This document shows positions 24,601-40,900 of a DNA stretch of 64,000 nucleotides, piece by piece. Origin of the DNA: Bugulina stolonifera (Eukaryota; Bryozoa; Gymnolaemata; Cheilostomatida; Bugulidae); NCBI GenBank assembly GCA_935421135.1, contig OW285190.1, positions 3,100,001-3,164,000 of the forward strand, read 5' to 3'. The notes beneath the pieces are model-generated. The model did not search any database. It worked only from the letters and a program-made list of their open reading frames with translations, and had not been told where the DNA came from. Each line of letters starts with the position of its first letter. The first letter of the stretch is position 1. The translations under genes were made by a program, and so were the position numbers.

Positions 24601-26300
24601 TAACCTTGTAACTTCTGTAACCACTGGCGTTGTAAATAAATATAAATATGTAACCTTGTAACTTCTGTAACTACTGGCGTTGTAAATAATTATAAACATG
24701 TAACCTTGTAACTTCTGTAACCACTGGCGTTGTGAAAAAATATAAATATGTAACCTTGTAACTTCTGTAACTACTGGCGTTGTAAATAAATATAAATATG
24801 TAACCTTGTAACTTCTGTAACTACTGGCGTTGTAAATAATTATAAACATGTAACCTTGTAACTTCTGTAACCACTGGCCTTGTAAATAAATATAAACATG
24901 TAACCTTGTAACTTCTGTAACCACTGGCGTTGTAAATAAATATAAATATGTAACCTTGTAACTTCTGTAACTACTGGCGTTGTAAATAATTATAAACATG
25001 TAACCTTGTAACTTCTGTAACCACTGGCGTTGTAAATAAATATAAATATGTAACCTTGTAACTTCTGTAACTACTGGCGTTGTAAATAAATATAAACATG
25101 TAACCTTGTAACTTCTGTAACCACTGGCGTTGTAAATAAATATAAATATGTAACCCTGTAACTTCTGTAACCACTGGCGTTGTAAATAAATATAAACATG
25201 TAACCTTGTAACTTCTGTAACCACTGGCGTTGTAAATAAATATAAATATGTAACATTGTAACTTCTGTAACCACTGGCGTTGTAAATAAATATAAATATG
25301 TAACCTTGTAACTTCTGTAACTACTGGCGTTGTAAATAAATATAAACATGTAACCTTGTAACTTCTGTAACCACTGGCGTTGTAAATAAATATAAATATG
25401 TAACCTTGTAACTTCTGTAACTACTGGTGTTGTAAATAAATATAAACATGTAACCTTGTAACTTCTGTAACCACTGGCGTTGTAAATAAATATAAACATG
25501 TAACCTTGTAACTTCTGTAACCACTGGCGTTGTAAATAAATATAAACATGTAACCTTGTAACTTCTGTAACCACTGGCGTTGTAAATAAATATAAATATG
25601 TAACCTTGTAACTTCTGTAACTACTGGCGTTGTAAATAATTATAAACATGTAACCTTGTAACTTCTGTAACCACTGGCGTTGTAAATAAATATAAATATG
25701 TAACCTTGTAACTTCTGTAACTACTGGCGTTGTAAATAAATATAAATATGTAACCTTGTAACTTCTGTAACTACTGGCGTTGTAAATAATTATAAACATG
25801 TAACCTTGTAACTTCTGTAACCACTGGCCTTGTAAATAAATATAAACATGTAACCTTGTAACTTCTGTAACCACTGGCGTTGTAAATAAATATAAATATG
25901 TAACCTTGTAACTTCTGTAACTACTGGCGTTGTAAATAATTATAAACATGTAACCTTGTAACTTCTGTAACCACTGGCGTTGTAAATAAATATAAATATG
26001 TAACCTTGTAACTTCTGTAACTACTGGCGTTGTAAATAAATATAAACATGTAACCTTGTAACTTCTGTAACCACTGGCGTTGTAAATAAATATAAACATG
26101 TAACCTTGTAACTTCTGTAACCACTGGCGTTGTAAATAAATATAAACATGTAACCTTGTAACTTCTGTAACCACTGGCGTTGTAAATAAATATAAATATG
26201 TAACATTGTAACTTCTGTAACCACTGGCGTTGTAAATAAATATAAATATGTAACCTTGTAACTTCTGTAACTACTGGCGTTGTAAATAAATATAAACATG
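18700..26300 (+). repeat. higher-order duplication, spacing 5,650 bp (113 monomers)
   Basis: About 18700-20650 corresponds to about 24350-26300. Shared markers include TAACATTGTA at 19601 and 25251, GGCCTT monomers at 19221 and 24871, and the same series of AATAATTATA monomers. Private changes such as 20021 (A against C) show later divergence. Confidence 0.75.
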
Positions 26301-29300
26301 TAACCTTGTAACTTCTGTAACCACTGGCGTTGTAAATAAATATAAACATGTAACTTTGTAACTTCTGTAACCACTGGCGTTGTAAATAAATATAAATATG
26401 TAACCTTGTAACTTCTGTAACCACTGGCGTTGTAAATAAATATAAATATGTAACCTTGTAACTTGTGCAACCACTGGCGTCGTAAATAAATATAAACATG
26501 TAACCTTGTAACTTCTGTAACCACTGGCGTTGTAAATAAATATAAACATGTAACCTTGTAACTTCTGTAATCACTGGCATTGTAAATAAATATAAATATG
26601 TAACCTTGTAACTTCTGTAACCACTGGCGTTGTAAATAAATATAAATGTGTAACCTTGTAACTTCTGTAACCACTGGCGTTGTAAATAAATATAAATATG
26701 TAACCTTGTAACTTCTGTAACCACTGGCGTTGTAAATAAATATAAACATGTAACCTTGTAACTTCTTTAACCACTGGCGTTGTAAATAAATATAAATATG
26801 TAACCTTGTAACTTGTGCAACCACTGGCGTTGTAAATAAATATAAATGTGTAACCTTGTAACTTCTGTAACCACTGGTGTTGTAAATAAATATAAACATG
26901 TAACCTTGTAACTTCTGTAACCACTGGCGTTGTAAATAAATATAAACATGTAACCTTGTAACTTTTGTAACCACTGGCGTTGTAAATAAATATAAACATG
27001 TAACCTTGTAACTTCTGTAACCACTGGCGTTGTAAATAAATATAAATATGTAACCTTGTAACTTCTGTAACCACTGGCGTTGTAAATAAATATAAATGTG
27101 TAACCTTGTAACTTCTGTAACCACTGGCGTTGTAAATAAATATAAATATGTAACCTTGTAACTTCTGTAACCACTGGCGTTGTAAATAAATATAAATGTG
27201 TAACCTTGTAACTTCTGTAACCACTGGCGTTGTAAATAAATATAAATATGTAACCTCGTAACTTGTGCAACCACTGGCGTTGTAAATAAATATAAATGTG
27301 TAACCTTGTAACTTCTGTAACCACTGGCGTTGTAAATAAATATAAACATGTAACCTTGTAACTTCTGTAACCACTGGCGTTGTAAATAAATATAAACATG
27401 TAACCTTGTAACTTCTGTAACCACTGGCGTTGTAAATAAATATAAACATGTAACCTTGTAACTTCTGTAACCACTGGCGTTGTAAATAAATATAAACATG
27501 TAACCTTGTAACTTCTGTAACCACTGGCGTTGTAAATAAATATAAATATGTAACCTTGTAACTTCTGTAACTACTGGTGTTGTAAATAAATATAAACATG
27601 TAACCTTGTAACTTCTGTAACCACTGGCGTTGTAAATAAATATAAACATGTAACCTTGTAACTTCTGTAACCACTGGCGTTGTAAATAAATATAAAAATG
27701 TAACCTTGTAACTTCTGTAACCACTGGCGTTGTAAATAAATATGAATATGTAACCTTGTAACTTCTGTAACCACTGGCGTTGTAAATAAATATAAACATG
27801 TAACCTTGTAACTTCTGTAACCACTGGCCTTGTAAATAAATATAAATATGTAACCTTGTAACTTCTGTAATCAATGGCGTTGTAAATAAATATAAACATG
27901 TAACCTTGTAACTTCTGTAACCACTGGCGTTGTAAATAAATATAAACGTGTAACCTTGTAACTTCTGTAACCACTGGCGTTGTAAATAAATATAAACATG
28001 TAACCTTGTAACTTCTGTAACCACTGGCGTTGTAAATAAATATAAATATGTAACCTTGTAACTTCTGTAACCACTGGCGTTGTAAATAAATATAAACGTG
28101 TAACCTTGTAACTTCTGTAACCACTGGCGTTGTAAATAAATATAAATATGTAACCTTGTAACTTCTGTAACCACTGGCGTTGTAAATAAATATAAACATG
28201 TAACCTTGTAACTTCTGTAACCACTGGCGTTGTAAATAAATATAAACATGTAACCTTGTAACTTCTGTAACCACTGGCGTTGTAAATAAATATAAACGTG
28301 TAACCTTGTAACTTCTGTAACCACTGGCGTTGTAAATAAATATAAACATGTAACCTTGTAACTTCTGTAACCACTGGCGTTGTAAATAAATATAAATATG
28401 TAACACTGTAACTTCTGTAACCACTGGCGTTGTAAATAAATATAAATATGTTACCTTGTAACTTCTGTAACTACTGGCGTTGTAAATAATTATAAACATG
28501 TAACCTTGTAACTTCTGTAACCACTGGCCTTGTAAATAAATATAAACATGTAACCTTGTAACTTCTGTAACCACTGGCGTTGTAAATAAATATAAATATG
28601 TAACCTTGTAACTTCTGTAACTACTGGCGTTGTAAATAATTATAAACATGTAACCTTGTAACTTCTGTAACCACTGGCGTTGTAAATAAATATAAATATG
28701 TAACCTTGTAACTTCTGTAACTACTGGCGTTGTAAATAAATATAAACATGTAACCTTGTAACTTCTGTAACCACTGGCGTTGTAAATAAATATAAATATG
28801 TAACCTTGTAACTTCTGTAACCACTGGCGTTGTAAATAAATATAAACATGTAACCTTGTAACTTCTGTAACCACTGGCGTTGTAAATAAATATAAATATG
28901 TAACATTGTAACTTCTGTAACCACTGGCGTTGTAAATAAATATAAATATGTAACCTTGTAACTTCTGTAACTACTGGCGTTGTAAATAAATATAAACATG
29001 TAACCTTGTAACTTCTGTAACCACTGGCGTTGTAAATAAATATAAACATGTAACCTTGTAACTTCTGTAACCACTGGCGTTGTAAATAAATATAAATATG
29101 TAACCTTGTAACTTCTGTAACCACTGGCGTCGTAAATAAATATAAACATGTAACCTTGTAACTTCTGTAACCACTGGCGTTGTAAATAAATATAAACATG
29201 TAACCTTGTAACTTCTGTAACCACTGGCGTTGTAAATAAATATAAATATGTAACCTTGTAACTTCTGTAACCACTGGCGTTGTAAATAAATATAAATGTG

Positions 29301-32300
29301 TAACCTTGTAACTTCTGTAACCACTGGCGTTGTAAATAATTATAAACATGTAACCTTGTAACTTCTGTAACCACTGGCGTTGTAAATAAATATAAATATG
29401 TAACCTTGTAACTTCTGTAACTACTGGTGTTGTAAATAAATATAAACATGTAACCTTGTAACTTCTGTAACCACTGGCGTTGTAAATAAATATAAATATG
29501 TAACCTTGTAACTTCTGTAACCACTGGCGTTGTAAATAAATATAAACATGTAACCTTGTAACTTCTGTAACCACTGGCGTTGTAAATAAATATAAACATG
29601 TAACCTTGTAACTTCTGTAACCACTGGCGTTGTAAATAAATATAAACATGTAACCTTGTAACTTCTGTAACCACTGGCGTTGTAAATAAATATAAACATG
29701 TAACCTTGTAACTTCTGTAACCACTGGCGTTGTAAATAAATATAAATATGTAACCTTGTAACTTCTGTAACTACTGGTGTTGTAAATAAATATAAACATG
29801 TAACCTTGTAACTTCTGTAACCACTGGCGTTGTAAATAAATATAAACATGTAACCTTGTAACTTCTGTAACCACTGGCGTTGTAAATAAATATAAATATG
29901 TAACCTTGTAACTTCTGTAACCACTGGCGTTGTAAATAAATATGAATATGTAACCTTGTAACTTCTGTAACCACTGGCGTTGTAAATAAATATAAATATA
30001 TAACCTTGTAACTTCTGTAACCACTGGCGTTGTAAATAAATATAAACATGTAACCTTGTAACTTCTGTAACCACTGGCCTTGTAAATAAATATAAATATG
30101 TAACCTTGTAACTTCTGTAACCAATGGCGTTGTAAATAAATATAAATATGTAACCTTGTAACTTCTGTAACTACTGGCGTTGTAAATAATTATAAACATG
30201 TAACCTTGTAACTTCTGTAACCACTGGCGTTGTAAATAAATATAAATATGTAACCTTGTAACTTCTGTAACTACTGGCGTTGTAAATAAATATAAACATG
30301 TAACCTTGTAACTTCTGTAACCACTGGCGTTGTAAATAAATATAAATATGTAACCTTGTAACTTCTGTAACCACTGGCGTTGTAAATAAATATAAACATG
30401 TAACCTTGTAACTTCTGTAACCACTGGCGTTGTAAATAAATATAAATATGTAACATTGTAACTTCTGTAACCACTGGCGTTGTAAATAAATATAAATATG
30501 TAACCTTGTAACTTCTGTAACTACTGGCGTTGTAAATAAATATAAACATGTAACCTTGTAACTTCTGTAACCACTGGCGTTGTAAATAAATATAAACATG
30601 TAACTTTGTAACTTCTGTAACCACTGGCGTTGTAAATAAATATAAATATGTAACCTTGTAACTTCTGTAACCACTGGCGTTGTAAATAAATATAAATATG
30701 TAACCTTGTAACTTGTGCAACCACTGGCGTCGTAAATAAATATAAACATGTAACCTTGTAACTTCTGTAACCACTGGCGTTGTAAATAAATATAAACATG
30801 TAACCTTGTAACTTCTGTAATCACTGGCATTGTAAATAAATATAAATATGTAACCTTGTAACTTCTGTAACCACTGGCGTTGTAAATAAATATAAATGTG
30901 TAACCTTGTAACTTCTGTAACCACTGGCGTTGTAAATAAATATAAATATGTAACCTTGTAACTTCTGTAACCACTGGCGTTGTAAATAAATATAAACATG
31001 TAACCTTGTAACTTCTTTAACCACTGGCGTTGTAAATAAATATAAATATGTAACCTTGTAACTTGTGCAACCACTGGCGTTGTAAATAAATATAAATGTG
31101 TAACCTTGTAACTTCTGTAACCACTGGTGTTGTAAATAAATATAAACATGTAACCTTGTAACTTCTGTAACCACTGGCGTTGTAAATAAATATAAACATG
31201 TAACCTTGTAACTTTTGTAACCACTGGCGTTGTAAATAAATATAAACATGTAACCTTGTAACTTCTGTAACCACTGGCGTTGTAAATAAATATAAATATG
31301 TAACCTTGTAACTTCTGTAACCACTGGCGTTGTAAATAAATATAAATGTGTAACCTTGTAACTTCTGTAACCACTGGCGTTGTAAATAAATATAAATATG
31401 TAACCTTGTAACTTCTGTAACCACTGGCGTTGTAAATAAATATAAATGTGTAACCTTGTAACTTCTGTAACCACTGGCGTTGTAAATAAATATAAATATG
31501 TAACCTCGTAACTTGTGCAACCACTGGCGTTGTAAATAAATATAAATGTGTAACCTTGTAACTTCTGTAACCACTGGCGTTGTAAATAAATATAAACATG
31601 TAACCTTGTAACTTCTGTAACCACTGGCGTTGTAAATAAATATAAATATGTAACCTTGTAACTTCTGTAACCACTGGCGTTGTAAATAAATATAAACATG
31701 TAACCTTGTAACTTCTGTAACCACTGGCGTTGTAAATAAATATAAATATGTAACCTTGTAACTTCTGTAACCACTGGCGTTGTAAATAAATATAAATATG
31801 TAACCTTGTAACTTCTGTAACTACTGGTGTTGTAAATAAATATAAACATGTAACCTTGTAACTTCTGTAACCACTGGCGTTGTAAATAAATATAAACATG
31901 TAACCTTGTAACTTCTGTAACCACTGGCGTTGTAAATAAATATAAAAATGTAACCTTGTAACTTCTGTAACCACTGGCGTTGTAAATAAATATGAATATG
32001 TAACCTTGTAACTTCTGTAACCACTGGCGTTGTAAATAAATATAAACATGTAACCTTGTAACTTCTGTAACCACTGGCCTTGTAAATAAATATAAATATG
32101 TAACCTTGTAACTTCTGTAATCAATGGCGTTGTAAATAAATATAAACATGTAACCTTGTAACTTCTGTAACCACTGGCGTTGTAAATAAATATAAACGTG
32201 TAACCTTGTAACTTCTGTAACCACTGGCGTTGTAAATAAATATAAACATGTAACCTTGTAACTTCTGTAACCACTGGCGTTGTAAATAAATATAAATATG

Positions 32301-34380
32301 TAACCTTGTAACTTCTGTAACCACTGGCGTTGTAAATAAATATAAACGTGTAACCTTGTAACTTCTGTAACCACTGGCGTTGTAAATAAATATAAATATG
32401 TAACCTTGTAACTTCTGTAACCACTGGCGTTGTAAATAAATATAAACATGTAACCTTGTAACTTCTGTAACCACTGGCGTTGTAAATAAATATAAACATG
32501 TAACCTTGTAACTTCTGTAACCACTGGCGTTGTAAATAAATATAAACGTGTAACCTTGTAACTTCTGTAACCACTGGCGTTGTAAATAAATATAAACATG
32601 TAACCTTGTAACTTCTGTAACCACTGGCGTTGTAAATAAATATAAATATGTAACACTGTAACTTCTGTAACCACTGGCGTTGTAAATAAATATAAATATG
32701 TTACCTTGTAACTTCTGTAACTACTGGCGTTGTAAATAATTATAAACATGTAACCTTGTAACTTCTGTAACCACTGGCCTTGTAAATAAATATAAACATG
32801 TAACCTTGTAACTTCTGTAACCACTGGCGTTGTAAATAAATATAAATATGTAACCTTGTAACTTCTGTAACTACTGGCGTTGTAAATAATTATAAACATG
32901 TAACCTTGTAACTTCTGTAACCACTGGCGTTGTAAATAAATATAAATATGTAACCTTGTAACTTCTGTAACTACTGGCGTTGTAAATAAATATAAACATG
33001 TAACCTTGTAACTTCTGTAACCACTGGCGTTGTAAATAAATATAAATATGTAACCTTGTAACTTCTGTAACCACTGGCGTTGTAAATAAATATAAACATG
33101 TAACCTTGTAACTTCTGTAACCACTGGCGTTGTAAATAAATATAAATATGTAACATTGTAACTTCTGTAACCACTGGCGTTGTAAATAAATATAAATATG
33201 TAACCTTGTAACTTCTGTAACTACTGGCGTTGTAAATAAATATAAACATGTAACCTTGTAACTTCTGTAACCACTGGCGTTGTAAATAAATATAAACATG
33301 TAACCTTGTAACTTCTGTAACCACTGGCGTTGTAAATAAATATAAATATGTAACCTTGTAACTTCTGTAACCACTGGCGTCGTAAATAAATATAAACATG
33401 TAACCTTGTAACTTCTGTAACCACTGGCGTTGTAAATAAATATAAACATGTAACCTTGTAACTTCTGTAACCACTGGCGTTGTAAATAAATATAAATATG
33501 TAACCTTGTAACTTCTGTAACCACTGGCGTTGTAAATAAATATAAATGTGTAACCTTGTAACTTCTGTAACCACTGGCGTTGTAAATAATTATAAACATG
33601 TAACCTTGTAACTTCTGTAACCACTGGCGTTGTAAATAAATATAAATATGTAACCTTGTAACTTCTGTAACTACTGGTGTTGTAAATAAATATAAACATG
33701 TAACCTTGTAACTTCTGTAACCACTGGCGTTGTAAATAAATATAAATATGTAACCTTGTAACTTCTGTAACCACTGGCGTTGTAAATAAATATAAACATG
33801 TAACCTTGTAACTTCTGTAACCACTGGCGTTGTAAATAAATATAAACATATAACCTTGTAACTTCTGTAACCACTGGCGTTGTAAATAAATATAAACATG
33901 TAACCTTGTAACTTCTGTAACCACTGGCGTTGTAAATAAATATAAACATGTAACCTTGTAACTTCTGTAACCACTGGCGTTGTAAATAAATATAAATATG
34001 TAACCTTGTAACTTCTGTAACTACTGGTGTTGTAAATAAATATAAACATGTAACCTTGTAACTTCTGTAACCACTGGCGTTGTAAATAAATATAAACATG
34101 TAACCTTGTAACTTCTGTAACCACTGGCGTTGTAAATAAATATAAATATGTAACCTTGTAACTTCTGTAACCACTGGCGTTGTAAATAAATATGAATATG
34201 TAACCTTGTAACTTCTGTAACCACTGGCGTTGTAAATAAATATAAATATATAACCTTGTAACTTCTGTAACCACTGGCGTTGTAAATAAATATAAACATG
34301 TAACCTTGTAACTTCTGTAACCACTGGCCTTGTAAATAAATATAAATATGTAACCTTGTAACTTCTGTAACCAATGGCGT
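26021..34380 (+). repeat. higher-order tandem duplication, spacing 4,250 bp (85 monomers)
   Basis: About 26021-30130 and 30271-34380 carry the same monomer order. Rare markers match at exactly 4,250 bp: ACTTCTTTAA at 26761 and 31011, TAACCTCGTA at 27251 and 31501, TAACACTGTA at 28401 and 32651, ATATATAACC near 29996 and 34246, and CCAATGGCG at 30121 and 34371. Confidence 0.88.
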
Positions 34381-37120
34381 TGTAAATAAATATAAACATG
34401 TAACCTTGTAACTTCTGTAACCACTGGCGTTGTAAATAAATATAAACATATAACCTTGTAACTTCTGTAACCACTGGCGTTGTAAATAAATATGAACATG
34501 TAACCTTGTAACTTCTGTAACCACTGGCGTTGTAAATAAATATAAATATGTAACCTTGTAACTTCTGTAACCACTGGTGTTGTAAATAAATATAAACATG
34601 TAACCTTGTAACTTCTGTAACCACTGGCGTTGTAAATAAATATAAATATGTAACCTTGTAACTTCTGTAACCACTGGCGTTGTAAATAAATATAAACATG
34701 TAACCTTGTAACTTCTGTAACCACTGGCGTTGTAAATAAATATAAACATGTAACCTTGTAACTTCTGTAACCACTGGCGTTGTAAATAAATATAAACATG
34801 TAACCTTGTAACTTCTGTAACCACTGGCGTTGTAAATAAATATAAACATGTAACCTTGTAACTTCTGTAACCACTGGCGTTGTAAATAAATATAAATATG
34901 TAACCTTGTGACTTCTGTAACCACTGGCGTTGTAAATAAATATAAATATGTAACCTTGTAACTTCTGTAACCACTGGCGTTGTAAATAAATATAAACATG
35001 TAACCTTGTAACTTCTGTAACCACTGGCGTTGTAAATAAATATAAACATGTAACCTTGTAACTTCTGTAACCACTGGCGTTGTAAATAAATATAAACATG
35101 TAACCTTGTAACTTCTGTAACCACTGGCGTTGTAAATAAATATAAACATGTAACCTTGTAACTTCTGTAACCACTGGCGTTGTAAATAAATATAAATATG
35201 TAACCTTGTAACTTCTGTAACCACTGGCGTTGTAAATAAATATAAACATGTAACCTTGTAACTTCTGTAACCACTGGCGTTGTAAATAAATATAAATATG
35301 TAACCTTGTAACTTCTGTAACCACTGGCGTTGTAAATAAATATAAATATGTAACCTTGTAACTTCTGTAACCACTGGCGTTGTAAATAAATATAAACATG
35401 TAACCTTGTAACTTCTGTAACCACTGGCGTTGTAAATAAATATAAACATGTAACCTTGTAACTTCTGTAACCACTGGCCTTGTAAATAAATATAAATATG
35501 TAACCTTGTAACTTCTGTAACCACTGGCGTTGTAAATAAATATAAATATGTAACCTTGTAACTTCTGTAACCACTGGCCTTGTAAATAAATATAAACATG
35601 TTACCTTGTAACTTCTGTAACCACTGGCGTTGTAAATAAATATAAACATGTAACCTTGTAACTTCTGTAACCACTGGCGTTGTAAATAAATATAAATATG
35701 TAACCTTGTAACTTCTGTAACTACTGGCGTTGTAAATAAATATAAACATGTAACCTTGTAACTTCTGTAACCACTGGCGTTGTAAATAAATATAAATATG
35801 TAACCTTGTAACTTCTGTAACCACTGGCGTTGTAAATAAATATAAACATGTAACCTTGTAACTTCTGTAACCATTGGCGTTGTAAATAAATATAAATATG
35901 TAACATTGTAACTTCTGTAACCACTGGCGTTGTAAATAAATATAAATATGTAACCTTGTAACTTCTGTAACTACTGGCGTTGTAAATAAATATAAACATG
36001 TAACCTTGTAACTTCTGTAACCACTGGCGTTGTAAATAAATATAAATATGTAACCTTGTAACTTCTGTAACCACTGGCGTCGTAAATAAATATAAACATG
36101 TAACCTTGTAACTTCTGTAACCACTGGCGTTGTAAATAAATATAAACATGTAACCTTGTAACTTCTGTAACCACTGGCGTTGTAAATAAATATAAATATG
36201 TAACCTTGTAACTTCTGTAACCACTGGCGTTGTAAATAAATATAAATGTGTAACCTTGTAACTTCTGTAACCACTGGCGTTGTAAATAATTATAAACATG
36301 TAACCTTGTAACTTCTGTAACCACTGGCGCTGTAAATAAATATAAATATGTAACCTTGTAACTTCTGTAACTACTGGTGTTGTAAATAAATATAAACATG
36401 TAACCTTGTAACTTCTGTAACCACTGGCGTTGTAAATAAATATAAATATGTAACCTTGTAACTTCTGTAACCACTGGCGTTGTAAATAAATATAAACATG
36501 TAACCTTGTAACTTCTGTAACCACTGGCGTTGTAAATAAAGATAAACATGTAACCTTGTAACTTCTGTAACCACTGGCCTTGTAAATAAATATAAATATG
36601 TAACCTTGTAACTTCTGTAACCACTGGCGTTGTAAATAAATATAAATATGTAACCTTGTAACTTCTGTAACCACTGGCGTTGTAAATAAATATAAATATG
36701 TAACCTTGTAACTTCTGTAACTACTGGCGTTGTAAATAAATATAAACATGTAACCTTGTAACTTCTGTAACCACTGGCGTTGTAAATAAATATAAATATG
36801 TAACCTTGTAACTTCTGTAACCACTGGCGTTGTAAATAAATATAAACATGTAACCTTGTAACTTCTGTAACCACTGGCGTTGTAAATAAATATAAATATG
36901 TAACATTGTAACTTCTGTAACCACTGGCGTTGTAAATAAATATAAATATGTAACCTTGTAACTTCTGTAACTACTGGCGTTGTAAATAATTATAAACATG
37001 TAACCTTGTAACTTCTGTAACCACTGGCCTTGTAAAGAAATATAAACATGTAACCTTGTAACTTCTGTAACCACTGGCGTTGTAAATAAATATAAATATG
37101 TAACCTTGTAACTTCTGTAA

Positions 37121-40100
37121 CTACTGGCGTTGTAAATAATTATAAACATGTAACCTTGTAACTTCTGTAACCACTGGCGTTGTAAATAAATATAAATATG
37201 TAACCTTGTAACTTCTGTAACTACTGGCGTTGTAAATAAATATAAACATGTAACCTTGTAACTTCTGTAACCACTGGCGTTGTAAATAAATATAAATATG
37301 TAACCTTGTAACTTCTGTAACCACTGGCGTTGTAAATAAATATAAACATGTAACCTTGTAACTTCTGTAACCACTGGCGTTGTAAATAAATATAAATATG
37401 TAACATTGTAACTTCTGTAACCACTGGCGTTGTAAATAAATATAAATATGTAACCTTGTAACTTCTGTAACTACTGGCGTTGTAAATAAATATAAACATG
37501 TAACCTTGTAACTTCTGTAACCACTGGCGTTGTAAATAAATATAAACATGTAACCTTGTAACTTCTGTAACCACTGGCGTTGTAAATAAATATAAACATG
37601 TAACCTTGTAACTTCTGTAACCACTGGCGTCGTAAATAAATATAAACATGTAACCTTGTAACTTCTGTAACCACTGGCGTTGTAAATAAATATAAACATG
37701 TAACCTTGTAACTTCTGTAACCACTGGCGTTGTAAATAAATATAAATATGTAACCTTGTAACTTCTGTAACCACTGGCGTTGTAAATAAATATAAATGTG
37801 TAACCTTGTAACTTCTGTAACCACTGGCGTTGTAAATAATTATAAACATGTAACCTTGTAACTTCTGTAACCACTGGCGTTGTAAATAAATATAAATATG
37901 TAACCTTGTAACTTCTGTAACTACTGGTGTTGTAAATAAATATAAACATGTAACCTTGTAACTTCTGTAACCACTGGCGTTGTAAATAAATATAAATATG
38001 TAACCTTGTAACTTCTGTAACCACTGGCGTTGTAAATAAATATAAACATGTAACCTTGTAACTTCTGTAACCACTGGCGTTGTAAATAAATATAAACATG
38101 TAACCTTGTAACTTCTGTAACCACTGGCGTTGTAAATAAATATAAACATGTAACCTTGTAACTTCTGTAACCACTGGCGTTGTAAATAAATATAAACAAG
38201 TAACCTTGTAACTTCTGTAACCACTGGCGTTGTAAATAAATATAAATATGTAACCTTGTAACTTCTGTAACTACTGGTGTTGTAAATAAATATAAACATG
38301 TAACCTTGTAACTTCTGTAACCACTGGCGTTGTAAATAAATATAAATATGTAACCTTGTAACTTCTGTAACCACTGGCGTTGTAAATAAATATAAACATG
38401 TAACCTTGTAACTTCTGTAACCACTGGCGTTGTAAATAAATATAAACATGTAACCTTGTAACTTCTGTAACCACTGGCCTTGTAAATAAATATAAATATG
38501 TAACCTTGTAACTTCTGTAACCACTGGCGTTGTAAATAAATATAAATATGTAACCTTGTAACTTCTGTAACCACTGGCGTTGTAAATAAATATAAATATG
38601 TAACCTTGTAACTTCTGTAACTACTGGCGTTGTAAATAAATATAAACATGTAACCTTGTAACTTCTGTAACCACTGGCGTTGTAAATAAATATAAATATG
38701 TAACCTTGTAACTTCTGTAACCACTGGCGTTGTAAATAAATATAAACATGTAACCTTGTAACTTCTGTAACCACTGGCGTTGTAAATAAATATAAATATG
38801 TAACATTGTAACTTCTGTAACCACTGGCGTTGTAAATAAATATAAATATGTAACCTTGTAACTTCTGTAACTACTGGCGTTGTAAATAATTATAAACATG
38901 TAACCTTGTAACTTCTGTAACCACTGGCCTTGTAAAGAAATATAAACATGTAACCTTGAAACTTCTGTAACCACTGGCGTTGTAAATAAATATAAATATG
39001 TAACCTTGTAACTTCTGTAACTACTGGCGTTGTAAATAATTATAAACATGTAACCTTGTAACTTCTGTAACCACTGGCGTTGTAAATAAATATAAATATG
39101 TAACCTTGTAACTTCTGTAACTACTGGCGTTGTAAATAGATATAAACATGTAACCTTGTAACTTCTGTAACCACTGGCGTTGTAAATAAATATAAATATG
39201 TAACCTTGTAACTTCTGTAACCACTGGCGTTGTAAATAAATATAAACATGTAACCTTGTAACTTCTGTAACCACTGGCGTTGTAAATAAATATAAATATG
39301 TAACATTGTAACTTCTGTAACCACTGGCGTTGTAAATAAATATAAATATGTAACCTTGTAACTTCTGTAACTACTGGCGTTGTAAATAAATATAAACATG
39401 TAACCTTGTAACTTCTGTAACCACTGGCGTTGTAAATAAATATAAACATGTAACCTTGTAACTTCTGTAACCACTGGCGTTGTAAATAAATATAAATATG
39501 TAACCTTGTAACTTCTGTAACCACTGGCGTCGTAAATAAATATAAACATGTAACCTTGTAACTTCTGTAACCACTGGCGTTGTAAATAAATATAAACATG
39601 TAACCTTGTAACTTCTGTAACCACTGGCGTTGTAAATAAATATAAATATGTAACCTTGTAACTTCTGTAACCACTGGCGTTGTAAATAAATATAAATGTG
39701 TAACCTTGTAACTTCTGTAACCACTGGCGTTGTAAATAATTATAAACATGTAACCTTGTAACTTCTGTAACCACTGGCGTTGTAAATAAATATAAATATG
39801 TAACCTTGTAACTTCTGTAACTACTGGTGTTGTAAATAAATATAAACATGTAACCTTGTAACTTCTGTAACCACTGGCGTTGTAAATAAATATAAATATG
39901 TAACCTTGTAACTTCTGTAACCACTGGCGTTGTAAATAAATATAAACATGTAACCTTGTAACTTCTGTAACCACTGGCGTTGTAAATAAATATAAACATG
40001 TAACCTTGTAACTTCTGTAACCACTGGCGTTGTAAATAAATATAAACATGTAACCTTGTAACTTCTGTAACCACTGGCGTTGTAAATAAATATAAACAAG

Positions 40101-40900
40101 TAACCTTGTAACTTCTGTAACCACTGGCGTTGTAAATAAATATAAATATGTAACCTTGTAACTTCTGTAACTACTGGTGTTGTAAATAAATATAAACATG
40201 TAACCTTGTAACTTCTGTAACCACTGGCGTTGTAAATAAATATAAACATGTAACCTTGTAACTTCTGTAACCACTGGCGTTGTAAATAAATATAAATATG
40301 TAACCTTGTAACTTCTGTAACCACTGGCGTTGTAAATAAATATGAATATGTAACCTTGTAACTTCTGTAACCACTGGCGTTGTAAATAAATATAAATATG
40401 TAACCTTGTAACTTCTGTAACCACTGGCGTTGTAAATAAATATAAACATGTAACCTTGTAACTTCTGTAACTACTGGTGTTGTAAATAAATATAAACATG
40501 TAACCTTGTAACTTCTGTAACCACTGGCGTTGTAAATAAATATAAACATGTAACCTTGTAACTTCTGTAACCACTGGCGTTGTAAATAAATATAAATATG
40601 TAACCTTGTAACTTCTGTAACCACTGGCGTTGTAAATAAATATGAATATGTAACCTTGTAACTTCTGTAACCACTGGCGTTGTAAATAAATATAAACATG
40701 TAACCTTGTAACTTCTGTAACCACTGGCGTTGTAAATAAAAATAAACATGTAACCTTGTAACTTCTGTAACCACTGGCCTTGTAAATAAATATAAATATG
40801 TAACCACTGGCGTTGTAAATAAATATAAATATGTAACCTTGTAACTTCTGTAACCACTGGCGTTGTAAATAAATATAAACATGTAACCTTGTAACTTCTG
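37121..40900 (+). repeat. higher-order duplication, spacing 1,900 bp (38 monomers)
   Basis: About 37121-38980 matches 39021-40880 in variant order, including the AAACAAGTAACC monomers near 38198 and 40098. The same 1,900-bp pair recurs in the later block (53887 against 55787). Confidence 0.8.
40783..40815 (+). repeat. 33-bp truncated monomer 1
   Basis: Between the first and third TGTAACC of one monomer 17 bp are missing, so AAATATGTAACCACTGG is read through at 40794-40810. The lost segment is bounded by the direct repeat GTAACC. Confidence 0.93.
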
